Of a stretch of DNA of 38,338 nt, positions 24,821-33,248 are shown one piece after another. Location of the stretch: assembly GCF_900114745.1 (NCBI RefSeq), contig NZ_FOUB01000034.1, positions 1 to 38,338 on the forward strand, read 5' to 3'. The DNA comes from Nitrosomonas communis. Its GTDB lineage: Bacteria; Pseudomonadota; Gammaproteobacteria; Burkholderiales; Nitrosomonadaceae. The first letter of the stretch is position 1. Every line of letters begins with the position of its first letter. The notes under the pieces are model-generated. The model was not told where the DNA came from and did not search any database. It was given only the letters and a program-made list of their open reading frames with translations. Position numbers and translations under genes: made by a program.

Positions 24821-27256
24821 TTATTTAATTTTAGTAGATACGCCATTAGAGAGAGGCATTTGAGCAAAATGCTCTAACAGCATCCTATGAATGAAAATAT
24901 AACCCCCACCCACCTTCTGTAGAAATAAGCGGTCTGAGGCATAATTGAGGAATTCAGCATAGCGTAAAGGCATATTACCCCGTCGCCAAAGGAGAAAGCG
25001 TAAAGTGAAATGCTGAATGAAAGCTGCACCGCCATTCATCCATCCGCCAATAAGTCCCCCCATTATCATCGTAAAAAACCATGAAGAGATACTTATGAGG
25101 AAACCTTCTTTTTCCAGTATTTCTAGATCATGAATGCGATAATTTTGTAAATAGATGTAATAAATAGAGTAAATAATCGCAATTAGGCTGAAAGTTATCA
25201 AACCAATAAATACACCTCTTTTACCTGATCTCCAAATACCTTGATTAACTCTTAATCTCGATATCTCTTCAGAATAAATCGGCCCACCTATTAATGAGCG
25301 AGAAATTCCAATTAAAATTGCATATTCTAATGATATTTTAAAAATCAAAACTAAGGAAAATTCTTCTTTTTGAGTGGTTATATTCGCAAACAATCCCACA
25401 AAAAATAAAAGTATTAATGCATAAGTCGCCCATCGTAGTCCATTCCTAACCGGTGCTTTCCAAGACCAGTTGAAGGTTTCAGCGAGTTTTATTTCATTGG
25501 CTGAACTCCGCCATCCTGCGATTACTGCAACAAATAATCCATAAGCCATAAATTTAGCATAAGAGATCATAGCATTTTTAAAAAGAGGCATAGGCTCACT
25601 GATAGCACAAAGAAACTGCTTCATGCAAAATACTCCAATTATTGTCCCGGTAATTAAACCTGTTAATGCCGTTATCAGCAAAAAAATTAAAGCAACAGAA
25701 AACCTATAAAATAGAATTGACTTAGAAAGCCAGGTTGGCTTGATTTTCTCCATTAAGAATACTGTTTGAGATTCTTTTTGCATCCTCTGAGCCAGCCAAC
25801 CTAGCCACTTTTTTGTGTGTGCCGGCGGATATTGATGAACAGTCCCTGGCTTTTTAAAAATTATCTCCTTATTGAACATCTCTTCTATGTAAGTATCGAA
25901 TATATCTTTGCGACGTTCCTCTAGTGAACCTGTCCTTGCAATATCGGCAGCCTTTTTGTTTTTATAGGCCAAGCTCACAATAGAAAGTAAAAGTGGAGTT
26001 TTAATAATCTCTCGAAGAGTTTCATCCTCTTCTAGTAACATCTGTACGCCTTGTAACTGCTCCCCCGCCTCAGTTAAATATTGTGTAATCTGATCCTCAC
26101 TAATGGGTTGAAGACAAATAGCGCCTCTTAACCTCAGGCGGTTGGTAAGCGCCTCGTACTCTCTACGCCGACAACAAACAACCAACTCGGTCATTCCGTA
26201 CTCTTGCATAAATTGGTTGATTGCTCTAACACAATCTTCTCTGAATTCGGCCTTTACTTCATCCAAGCCATCGAACAATAACAGCAATTCCTGGTTTTTA
26301 ATCCACCCCTCCACTGTGGATTTTGAAACTTGATATAGATTTTTAAATTCTTGGGTTAACCATCTCTGTATCGTCAAATCTTGGCTATACCAAGATGATA
26401 GGTTAAACACCACTGGAATTGGTAGATTCGTATCACTCTCGGCACGGCTAATCCAATTTTTAGCTAATCTTAGTAAAGCTATTGTCTTACCAGCGCCAGG
26501 TTCTCCTGATATCAAAAGGGTTCTGCCTTTTCCCATCTGGTTAAAAACATCTGTCGCTTCCGTTCCTAGTGGCAGTGTTTGTATTGGGGCTTGAAGGCCT
26601 ATAAATGGATGCTCAACTGCTGATGGGCGGTCTTCCAGGACCAACTCAATCAATGCATTGGTGTAGAGAGCTCTTTCTAGAACCCCCTTGATCCAATATT
26701 CCTTGACCTTATTGAGTAAAACCTCACGATAATGTAATTGATCATAAGTAAATTGCTTTCCAGCAGCTTCCTTATTATTGGAAAACGATGCGATCCATTT
26801 GTCAGTAATCCAGCGATGCAGATCTGCTGTAATCCGAGCAGCTAATTCATGTGGCTCACAGAAGGTCGTGACCGTATGACGGCCAGTTAATTCTTTTTTT
26901 AAGGCGGATAATCGTTCAGCATTTAGTGAATCTTTCTCATGCCACTCGTCAGGAATTGCCTCTATCTCCTTAAAATAGATAAAGCAGGGTAGGTTTTTTT
27001 TCAGTGCTTGGCGGTATTCAGCCTCAGTAATGCCTGACCCATAGCGTCCAGCAAAAATACCAATATAGATGTCGCTGATGTCTACTTCTTGCAATGATAC
27101 TTCACGTGTTGTTTCTTCTCGACTGCCGAAATATTCCATACCATTCAGCTTAGTTTCACGCATCCTTTGTAAAACTTCTTCTACCGCTTTTCGCTCTGGC
27201 TTTAAGTCCTGCCAAGTTGAGCTAATGAATACATGGTATGTTTCAACTACAGGCAA
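24821..27256 (-). CDS. DUF4062-NACHT STAND ATPase with C-terminal membrane segments (candidate defence protein)
   Basis: 811 residues starting at TTG (27256) behind AGGA. Residues 6-150 are a DUF4062 domain (YHVFISSTWQDLKPERKAVE, YIGIFAGRYGSG), a TIR-like fold used as effector or sensor in STAND proteins. Residues 215-420 are a NACHT ATPase with Walker A GEPGAGKT (251-258) and Walker B LLLLFDGLDEV (324-334). From about residue 515 there are several strongly hydrophobic stretches, likely 5-7 membrane helices, ending in GGGYIFIHRMLLEHFA. Bacterial NACHT proteins are known antiphage sensors. This architecture suggests a membrane-anchored one. It is monocistronic and flanked by repeats A and B. 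A signalling role other than defence remains possible. Confidence 0.85.
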   Translation of the reverse strand: MPVVETYHVFISSTWQDLKPERKAVEEVLQRMRETKLNGMEYFGSREETTREVSLQEVDISDIYIGIFAGRYGSGITEAEYRQALKKNLPCFIYFKEIEAIPDEWHEKDSLNAERLSALKKELTGRHTVTTFCEPHELAARITADLHRWITDKWIASFSNNKEAAGKQFTYDQLHYREVLLNKVKEYWIKGVLERALYTNALIELVLEDRPSAVEHPFIGLQAPIQTLPLGTEATDVFNQMGKGRTLLISGEPGAGKTIALLRLAKNWISRAESDTNLPIPVVFNLSSWYSQDLTIQRWLTQEFKNLYQVSKSTVEGWIKNQELLLLFDGLDEVKAEFREDCVRAINQFMQEYGMTELVVCCRRREYEALTNRLRLRGAICLQPISEDQITQYLTEAGEQLQGVQMLLEEDETLREIIKTPLLLSIVSLAYKNKKAADIARTGSLEERRKDIFDTYIEEMFNKEIIFKKPGTVHQYPPAHTKKWLGWLAQRMQKESQTVFLMEKIKPTWLSKSILFYRFSVALIFLLITALTGLITGTIIGVFCMKQFLCAISEPMPLFKNAMISYAKFMAYGLFVAVIAGWRSSANEIKLAETFNWSWKAPVRNGLRWATYALILLFFVGLFANITTQKEEFSLVLIFKISLEYAILIGISRSLIGGPIYSEEISRLRVNQGIWRSGKRGVFIGLITFSLIAIIYSIYYIYLQNYRIHDLEILEKEGFLISISSWFFTMIMGGLIGGWMNGGAAFIQHFTLRFLLWRRGNMPLRYAEFLNYASDRLFLQKVGGGYIFIHRMLLEHFAQMPLSNGVSTKIK

Positions 27257-27469
27257 TGGAGGTTTCCTCGAAAAAATATTTTCAGATTGGAATACTCAGC
27301 TAGTTTTCTAACTTTAAAAGTTATAGGACGAATTCCGTCCAAGTTGAATCATTCAACCTAGAGTTTATAAGAATCATAGCCGGATTCATATTCTATGTAT
27401 TGAATGATCTGTTGAAAAGAAGGAAATCTTGTGATTATTAAAAGTTTAATTTATAGCAATAGATAAAAC

Positions 27470-27865
27470 GTCATGCCCACAGTTTGGAGTGTATGTTCGC
27501 TGAGGCAGTAATAATTTTCATATTAGCACCATCTTCCCTATACCCAGCTGTATATGGCAAGCACAAATTTGCAATTAACTGCAAAATGGCTCTAGCCAGA
27601 TATTCTGCTTAATCTAGAAAAGGTATGGGAATGTAAATTTTTCTAGGTAAGCTAATTATCATGGAAACAAAAATTGCTTGCTTAATAATTTATTAATTGA
27701 GAGAGTTGGGATATTATTCCCTATCCCCAATTTTTTTGGCAGTTCTTAATTTGCAATTAACTGCAATTCACCCAATTGCGTACTTTCTAGTTTATTGAGG
27801 AAAATTTTTCCTAGTGAAACTAATTGTAAAGAACTTTAGCAAATTAAAGCATTGTAAGCATATTG
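27470..27865. repeat. Large dispersed repeat, copy B (right of the NACHT gene)
   Basis: Best-preserved copy: CATGCCCACAGTTTGGAG, GTTCGCTGAGGCAGTAAT, a CCCTATACCC block, TTTGCAATTAACTGCAAA (27568-27585), GATATTCTGCTTAATCTAG, GAGAGTTGGGATATTATTCC, CTATCCCCAA, TTTGCAATTAACTGCAAT (27750-27767), TTATTGAGGAAAATTTTTCC and AAATTAAAGCATTGTAAGCA. It shares its left half with copies C and D and its right half with copy 0. The remaining 27257-27469 holds nothing recognised beyond the NACHT 5' region. Confidence 0.75.
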
Positions 27866-27888
27866 TATATAGAGGAAAATGCTCTCCT

Positions 27889-28965
27889 CTATACCTCTAT
27901 AACTTCTAGACCATCTAGGCAATAAAACTTATCTTCTAACCATGGATCATCTGGATTTACCCTGCCATAGTAGTTATATTGATTACAGACTGCATACATT
28001 CGATCCCACATTCCAGCATAGCGAATATCGTTGCCTGTACAATGTACACCGTCACAGCACCATCCTGGAATAATGTGTGGTTCTGTAGCAGTTATCTTGT
28101 CGATCAGAGTATTTACTTCTGTTTGGGTAACAGTTTCGAGTGCATCGGTTACTGGCGAGTTACCTCCGGTAAGAAACCATGCAGCTTGGCAGAGAAAGTT
28201 ATTATCATTTTTCAGTGATCTCTCATGTCGAAGATAGATGTGCTGTATCAGCCGTCTAGCTGATCGGCAATCATTAGCTATAGCTAAATCACCTAATTTG
28301 TGCGCCATGGTTGAAATAGTAGGAGCAGATTCTTGGTTCTGTAATACCCATCGTAGAGCATCCACTTTTTCTTGATTATCTATTGCTTTTTCTAAACCTG
28401 ATAAGCAGTCATCTATAGTGTAAGCTGAGCGATCATAAAGTATCTTTCTGGTTGCTAACATTCCACTGTATATATAGTCATGGCCGCCGGTATCAGGATG
28501 CCACCAATTGGGTATCTTGCATATCCGAATCAATTCAGCCATGACGCTGGAAAAATCCACATCCTTAGAAAGCAGTTTTGCATAACTGTCAGATAGCTTC
28601 TCCATAACTGCTATTGAGTGGCCGTCTTCTGCTGATCCAATCAATAATCTCCTGACAATACGAAACTGAGTGCCATTCAGTTTTTGTCTAAAAGACCAAC
28701 AGTAAGTTAACCAATAAGCTGCTTCATCCAAATTTCGCAATCTGATTCCTTTGACTAAACCAGAGAGAGCCTGATAGAAATTTGGTCTGACCGATAGTTT
28801 CACTTCTTTTTTGGGGTAACACCCAACAGCTTTTAAATGATTACACCAACCTTCAGAAATGAAATTGTGACAGGTACATGTATTTAGATTACGGTCTACT
28901 TTATACGGAGAAAGCTCACCTGATGGAAATATTATCAGGCAGGTGGAGCTGAGATTATTATTCAT
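27889..28965 (-). CDS. SWIM zinc-finger protein with a RarA/MgsA C-terminal-like helical region
   Basis: A 358-residue protein. Residues 24-47 (NLNTCTCHNFISEGWCNHLK) give the C-x-C-x(n)-C-x-H pattern of SWIM zinc fingers, which bind DNA or proteins. Residues 65-125 (GLVKGIRLRNLDEAAYWLTY, RRLLIGSAEDG) resemble the C-terminal replication-associated domain of RarA/MgsA ATPases (alternating DxDAALYWLARML and ARRLxxxASEDxG patterns), but without any AAA+ core. This combination suggests an adaptor at replication forks or a fragment of such a system; the activity is unknown. The start is preceded by AAGGAG that is partly embedded in a 12-bp inverted repeat. A GTATATAGAGGA/TCCTCTATAC hairpin (27865-27894) spans the stop codon. 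Confidence 0.6.
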   Translation of the reverse strand: MNNNLSSTCLIIFPSGELSPYKVDRNLNTCTCHNFISEGWCNHLKAVGCYPKKEVKLSVRPNFYQALSGLVKGIRLRNLDEAAYWLTYCWSFRQKLNGTQFRIVRRLLIGSAEDGHSIAVMEKLSDSYAKLLSKDVDFSSVMAELIRICKIPNWWHPDTGGHDYIYSGMLATRKILYDRSAYTIDDCLSGLEKAIDNQEKVDALRWVLQNQESAPTISTMAHKLGDLAIANDCRSARRLIQHIYLRHERSLKNDNNFLCQAAWFLTGGNSPVTDALETVTQTEVNTLIDKITATEPHIIPGWCCDGVHCTGNDIRYAGMWDRMYAVCNQYNYYGRVNPDDPWLEDKFYCLDGLEVIEV

Positions 28966-28972
28966 ATAACTC

Positions 28973-29018
28973 CTTGTTTATCAAGAGCAAAATCTATTTT
29001 AACACATTGATAAACAAG
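28973..29018 (-). promoter_or_regulatory. Perfect 12-bp inverted repeat overlapping the SWIM gene ribosome-binding site
   Basis: CTTGTTTATCAA (28973-28984) and TTGATAAACAAG (29007-29018) are perfect inverted copies 22 bp apart, immediately upstream of the start at 28965. In the transcript the proximal arm ends in AAG of AAGGAG, so a hairpin would mask the ribosome-binding site. Between the arms, TGTGTTAAAAT could serve as an extended -10 box. Either a repressor operator or a translational switch is possible. Confidence 0.5.
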
Positions 29019-29391
29019 AATTATTTTAAAGCTATGTTTATTTTTAACTCTATCTTCTCAAGATTTTTGGATGCATAATTAGCCCAAAAGGATCATAACT
29101 ATTACTCTTAAATTCCCCAGAGTTGAAATCTGTTATATCGCTTAAGAACGCTACTGATTTAGGTGTTTTGAAAAATCCATGGTATCACCAGTCAGGTGAG
29201 ACTTTAGTGTAGTAATCAAGTCTGCTGAAAGCGTTGCCACACCTTGTTTCCAGTTTATTTACTGTAACTGAGGAGCAGATTAAATTTTTGGCCGACAACA
29301 GCTGATAGTATCAGGTGCAGCTATTTAGGTAGATGGGATGTGATCGACGTTAACGTTAAGAGAGTAAGCTTGCAATACGCTCGGCTAGTGA

Positions 29392-29475
29392 TTTGCAATC
29401 AATTGCAATGAAGTTAATAGAGTAGGGATTCTCCCCTTGTTTCATTAAAATTTTGATATTGCAATTAATTGCAAA
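29392..29475. repeat. Pair of dispersed palindromes (29392-29409, 29458-29475)
   Basis: TTTGCAATCAATTGCAAT and ATTGCAATTAATTGCAAA lie 48 bp apart, between the SWIM gene and the LEA14-like gene. The upstream 29019-29391 stretch contains no gene I can support. Confidence 0.65.
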
Positions 29476-29554
29476 AGCAATACCCTTCGATATTTCACAC
29501 CCTCTGCTTAAAAGGTTATGTTTTACTCCAGTATCATGAGTTTGTTGAGATGCA

Positions 29555-30025
29555 CTAAATACCAGCACCATTAAAAGGGATAGACACGTCACCTTTTTGC
29601 TCAAACGGGATGCTGCCCAAACCATCCACAAAGAGTTGCCCAGAGATTCGGTAGTCTATTTTGTCAGAGCTGGATTTCTCTAATTGGCTTAATTGCTGCC
29701 ATAGCATTCCAAGGGAGCTGGTCGCTTTTACCTCCATCACCGCTTCACTCATGCGGGGCACGGTAACGGCCTTATCGGAAAGACCCTTGGCAAACTTCGT
29801 TCCGTTGAGTTCAAGATCAACGGTCATGCCATTGATACGCAGGGCTACGTCATTGGGATTTTGGATGCGTAGCTGGAGGTTAAACCGCTGCTCCAGGAGG
29901 CCAAGTTCCACAAGCTCGATATTAGCCAGGGTGATTTCGGGTTTTTGCTTGATTGCCCCCAGTTGAGTACAGGCAACTACTAAAGCAACCATACCTAGAA
30001 ACAGCATTAGAACAATGCGTGGCAT
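29555..30025 (-). CDS. LEA14-like (LEA type 2) lipoprotein
   Basis: A 156-residue protein with a lipoprotein signal (MPRIVLMLFLGMVALVVAC; Cys at about 19). A single LEA type 2/WHy beta-sandwich follows: ITLANIELVELGLLEQRFNL, then LRIQNPNDVALRINGMTVDL, the NPN motif typical of the family. Related proteins are stress- or desiccation-associated and act at the membrane or in the periplasm; a molecular role is not defined. GGAGGGAG precedes the ATG. The upstream region is repeat copy C. A truncated paralogue with an equivalent repeat upstream is found at 32880-32975. Confidence 0.82.
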   Translation of the reverse strand: MPRIVLMLFLGMVALVVACTQLGAIKQKPEITLANIELVELGLLEQRFNLQLRIQNPNDVALRINGMTVDLELNGTKFAKGLSDKAVTVPRMSEAVMEVKATSSLGMLWQQLSQLEKSSSDKIDYRISGQLFVDGLGSIPFEQKGDVSIPFNGAGI

Positions 30026-30064
30026 ACTCCCTCCAAATAGAGAATCGTGTTTAGGCTATAAATA

Positions 30065-30227
30065 TAGGTTAATCGCATGCCCGCAGTTTGGAGTATATGC
30101 TCACTGGAGCAGTAATAATATCCATGCTAACCCCATCTCCCCTATCCCCATCCATATTTATCAAACACAAATTTGCAATTAACTGCAATTCCAAGTAGTC
30201 ATTTTTTGCCATTAATTGGAAAATCAT
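30065..30227. repeat. Large dispersed repeat, copy C (upstream of the LEA14-like gene)
   Basis: GCATGCCCGCAGTTTGGAG, ATATGCTCACTGGAGCAG, TCCCCTATCCCCAT, TTTGCAATTAACTGCAAT (30172-30189) and a decayed palindrome TTTGCCATTAATTGGAAA (30205-30222). It matches the left half of copy B and copy D; the second palindrome is closer than in the other copies. The degraded IS5 element starts within a few bases of its right end. Confidence 0.7.
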
Positions 30228-30962
30228 TAGGGTATGTTGACATTTCACATTCGTAACTATAAATGTCCACAAGCCATGGAGAGCACGCTTTTGTAATCTC
30301 TCTCAAGCTTGTCATACCGGGTTGACTCTGCTTAATACTGCTTTAATGTGTCAAAGGCCTACTCTACCAAATACCGATAGCTACTATATAAGCTCCAATC
30401 CTTGTCTGCATTGCCTTTTACCCGATTTCCCTTCCTTAATATCACAGCTTTAGCTCCCTTCTTCATTATTTGACAAATTATAATTCTCAGCCCCCCAAAT
30501 AAATCTTTGAGTTATTCTTGGCAGATTTTACTGATGGCCTGCAGATCCTTGATCTATTGCTCCTGTACTAATACTGATGTGTCTTGGCATTGCTGCCTTC
30601 AATAAATTTCCACTCCCGATCAGTATCAATGATCAGTGCTTGGAAAATCCTGATCCACTTGCACCTTAATGACTAGGCATGGAATGTTTTGTAGATATCA
30701 TTCCAATCTCCAAAATCCTCAAATAAGTCACCCCATGGGCAAACAATTAGCAGGCGGTAAGCACACCTTCTGCTATTATTCGCAAATTGTGCTTGTTATA
30801 AATCGCTTCCTGAAGCAGGATCTTCTCCAGCTTCGACCGGAACTCACCATTGAGCATCAATCGCGCCATCGCAAACTCGTTTTGTTGATGGTGTGGAAAC
30901 TTCAATGTAGCGAGCTTGTTTCTTTCCATTAAATGCTTATCTCAAAACGTCAGCGGACCCTA
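30228..30962 (-). mobile_element. Degraded IS5-family element (second copy)
   Basis: The right end CGGACCCTA and left end TAGGGTATGTTGAC resemble the ends of the element at 19.7 kb. Inside, the reverse strand from about 30929 reads MERNKLATLKFPHHQQNEFA and MLNGEFRSKLEKILLQEAIY, close to the start of the other transposase, then breaks down. The element is about 120 bp shorter than the 19.7-kb copy and has no usable reading frame. It is oriented opposite to the first copy. Confidence 0.8.
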
Positions 30963-30980
30963 GCAGAGCTCTGTAAATTT

Positions 30981-31610
30981 TTATAGTTCCTTGAGTATTT
31001 TATCTAGTTCATCCAAAATAACCTGACTACCATAACTCTCTTCCTCTGCTAGCCAAGTCCAATTACTGTCATAAGCCTCGTAAACAGCAGTCAAATTTAA
31101 GAGCTTGTCACGTTTTTGTTTATTACTTAGATTTGTGTTTAGGAACCATCCATTGGATAGCTTATGATAACAATTTGAATCTTTAGCTCGATTTGGATCA
31201 CGGGGAAAAAGTTCTGCTGGATTTCTCGCGAGGTAACGCGCCCCATGAGAACCACGTATGAACATTGAATTTAATACATAATCATCAATGTCTTTATCTG
31301 GCTTGTTATTGAGTATTTTTTCAACGAGCCAAATATACGCTTGCTTTGCTGATGGAAAAGACTTTGATTGATCAGCGAAGGTTACATTTATAGTAAGCTG
31401 ATCATTCTGCATGCTGCTTAATTTGCTTATGCATGAAACATTCCAGTTAGGGTACCTTTCATCAAGAATATCGGCTATTTCATCTGCGAAATCTTTATCG
31501 TTTTCGTTATTGGCATTTTTATATGCATGTATAAGCTCTTGACATGAAGTTCCTTGTCGTCGATAAAGCGCTAATAAACGAGTTTGTCTTGCTGTAGATA
31601 TTTCTGACAT
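30981..31610 (-). CDS. Hypothetical protein (third gene of a three-gene operon)
   Basis: 209 residues from the ATG at 31610, chosen because AAGGAGACT lies just before it; an upstream extension to 31673 overlaps the preceding gene. No family is recognised. It is soluble and helical, with a central FADQSKSFPSAKQAYIWLVE that vaguely resembles nucleic-acid-associated helical modules. The end, YGSQVILDELDKILKEL, resembles the C-terminal tail of the first gene of this operon (GEKILAELDEFLETS). The 10-bp gap to the middle gene implies co-transcription. Confidence 0.6.
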   Translation of the reverse strand: MSEISTARQTRLLALYRRQGTSCQELIHAYKNANNENDKDFADEIADILDERYPNWNVSCISKLSSMQNDQLTINVTFADQSKSFPSAKQAYIWLVEKILNNKPDKDIDDYVLNSMFIRGSHGARYLARNPAELFPRDPNRAKDSNCYHKLSNGWFLNTNLSNKQKRDKLLNLTAVYEAYDSNWTWLAEEESYGSQVILDELDKILKEL

Positions 31611-31620
31611 TCTAGTCTCC

Positions 31621-31932
31621 TTAATGCTTGATCCGCTTGTAACGTTTACCTGCAGTAACCAGTACTCCTTCATCGCTGACTACAATATACGCATTTAGCC
31701 ATTCATTCATACGTCGGATAACTTGTCGGCCCACGGCTCGTTCTAGATCCCGGCGCGTACTACGCGTGAAAGTAAAGATAGTGCCGCCCTGATGATCATG
31801 AATTTCATCACCAAAATCTCTAAGCCATTCAATGACCAAGTTCGGAATACCTCTCTGCTGACAACGAACCGCGGCATGAATAGATTTATGCATTTCCTTG
31901 TTCCTTTTCTGATTTAGTAGCAGCTTCCCCAT
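31621..31932 (-). CDS. Small basic hypothetical protein (DUF4258-like)
   Basis: Up to 103 residues; translation might instead begin at an internal Met (31893), giving 91 residues, and neither start has a good ribosome-binding site. The segment IHAAVRCQQRGIPNLVIEWL looks like the start of DUF4258-type domains (HAxxRxxxRGI), a small fold seen in toxin-like and island proteins. The C-terminal half is basic (RRDLERAVGRQVIRRMNEWL, GKRYKRIKH). Second gene of the operon. A toxin role is possible but not shown. Confidence 0.55.
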   Translation of the reverse strand: MGKLLLNQKRNKEMHKSIHAAVRCQQRGIPNLVIEWLRDFGDEIHDHQGGTIFTFTRSTRRDLERAVGRQVIRRMNEWLNAYIVVSDEGVLVTAGKRYKRIKH

Positions 31933-31939
31933 TCAGCTT

Positions 31940-32443
31940 TTACTTTTCTACAGATGTTTCAAGAAACTCATCCAATTCTGCTAATATTTTTTCACCCTCA
32001 TCTTCAGATGCTCTACGAATCTCGTCTGCAAGAAACCATTCTTTATCTCCGGGTCTTCTGATCCAAAGATATTTCCATGCGTTTCGATTCATACCAGCTA
32101 TAGCATTGGCTAAGGCGCTGGGGGAAATAGATTTACCTTGATATATTATTTCGTCACCTTCAACTTTCGCATAATGGTACTCCTCCCTGTATCGCATACG
32201 GATTTCTGTACCATGACACAAGAAGAGCGAGTTATCTTTGTATTTCCAGGTATAACCGCGAGATTCTGTGCTATAGATTTCAGGCATGAGGTCTTCTGGC
32301 TTCCAACCTGCGTTATCCATCCAGTAATAAATTGCATCTTCAACTACCACTACAGGGTCACGATTACTACCCACTTCTCGTAAAAAATTTATTAGCTTGA
32401 TAAATGTGTTAGTAGGTATTGGAACTGCTATTTCTGTTTTCAT
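31940..32443 (-). CDS. RAMA-like domain protein (first gene of a three-gene operon)
   Basis: A 167-residue soluble protein. The C-terminal region IIYQGKSISPSALANAIAGM and AWKYLWIRRPGDKEW resembles RAMA/DUF4357 modules (GxxxxSxSAxAxxIxGxxxNGWxxW), which occur at the ends of restriction-methylation enzymes and island proteins and are thought to bind modified DNA. No catalytic motif is visible. GAGGAGAT precedes the start. The tail EGEKILAELDEFLETS is echoed in the third gene of the operon. The divergent neighbour at 32559 shares the 115-bp promoter region. Confidence 0.5.
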   Translation of the reverse strand: MKTEIAVPIPTNTFIKLINFLREVGSNRDPVVVVEDAIYYWMDNAGWKPEDLMPEIYSTESRGYTWKYKDNSLFLCHGTEIRMRYREEYHYAKVEGDEIIYQGKSISPSALANAIAGMNRNAWKYLWIRRPGDKEWFLADEIRRASEDEGEKILAELDEFLETSVEK

Positions 32444-32558
32444 TTATACATCTCCTCTTATATAAATAGAATACAGAATGAGAATAGCATTGTAAAGCAC
32501 AAATAAGATTAAATTAGTATATAAAAGTATTATTAAGCAAATATGGAGATATATTTTG

Positions 32559-32774
32559 ATGAAAGCACAAGAATTCGAGCTCGATAAATTCACCTCGGAC
32601 GGTATCCCTTATGGAATAAGCCTCAAGGCAGTTGTTGACGCTATGTACGAAGCAAATAGCAATTCAGCGGAATTCTATTATTCTGCAGAATGTGCGTTAG
32701 ATGACATTACGCTGCTTATTAATAGTCTTATTGTAGCTCTAGTGGAGTTATTGATTTCTTCTTGGCGGGAATGA
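32559..32774 (+). CDS. Small hypothetical ORF
   Basis: 71 codons from an ATG with GGAGA upstream (MKAQEFELDKFTSDGIPYGI at the N-terminus). The last 25 residues (INSLIVALVELLISSWRE) differ in character from the acidic N-terminal part, so the gene may be truncated and read into other sequence. It is divergent from the RAMA-like operon. No family is recognised, and downstream 32775-32879 shows nothing. Confidence 0.35.
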   Translation: MKAQEFELDKFTSDGIPYGISLKAVVDAMYEANSNSAEFYYSAECALDDITLLINSLIVALVELLISSWRE

Positions 32775-32879
32775 CGAGCGGAGTTCTTCTTTGCGCTAGA
32801 TATTCTCTTAACGCCATGCTGTCATATTCTTCGATGACATAATGGTAGCAAGACAAGCTTGTTTGGTTTGTGCTCGGTT

Positions 32880-32975
32880 GCCTGGCCAAGGATTCTGCTT
32901 CATTGCTCTCAGTTCAATGCAGCTAGCTACTACAGCAACTATGCCTATAAATAGCATTAGAGCAATACGCTTCAT
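32880..32975 (-). pseudogene. LEA14-like lipoprotein, N-terminal fragment
   Basis: The ATG at 32975 opens MKRIALMLFIGIVAVVASCI, followed by ELRAMKQNPWPGNRA, a match to the start of the LEA14-like gene at 30025 (MPRIVLMLFLGMVALVVACT, then QLGAIKQKP). Similarity ends after about 28 residues and no LEA domain follows. Upstream lies repeat copy D, just as copy C precedes the intact gene, so a gene-plus-repeat unit was duplicated and then truncated. Confidence 0.7.
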
Positions 32976-33014
32976 GTCCCTACGAGCAAGGCATGGCCTT
33001 AAGGAAATAAAAAC

Positions 33015-33211
33015 AGACTAATCATCATGCCTACAGTTATAAGCATATGTCAGATGGGGCAGCGATATGTTGTATGGCAGTACTATCTTTTCTTATCTAC
33101 CGAATGCTTATGCCATTTGTCAAAATGCAATTAACTGCAATTCCAGTATCTGAGAGCCAGTAAATATTCTCATTAAATTAAAGAAAGCTATTTTTTGCAA
33201 TTAATTGCAAT
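33015..33211. repeat. Large dispersed repeat, copy D
   Basis: Diverged copy: CATCATGCCTACAGTTATAAG, GGGGCAGCGATA, a CTTATCTACC block, then AATGCAATTAACTGCAAT (33124-33141) and TTTGCAATTAATTGCAAT (33194-33211). It aligns with copy C, which has a deletion between its two palindromes. A weaker palindrome, ATTGCATTTAATTGCAC, lies further right at 33876-33892. Confidence 0.6.
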
Positions 33212-33248
33212 GGATATAGCAGCTAGTCAATATGAGACAAGGCTGTAT

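Noticed and set aside
29356..29631. 91-codon ORF on the minus strand overlapping the LEA14-like gene end
   Set aside because: It overlaps a well-supported gene, runs through two palindromic repeats, and has no recognisable domain or ribosome-binding site.
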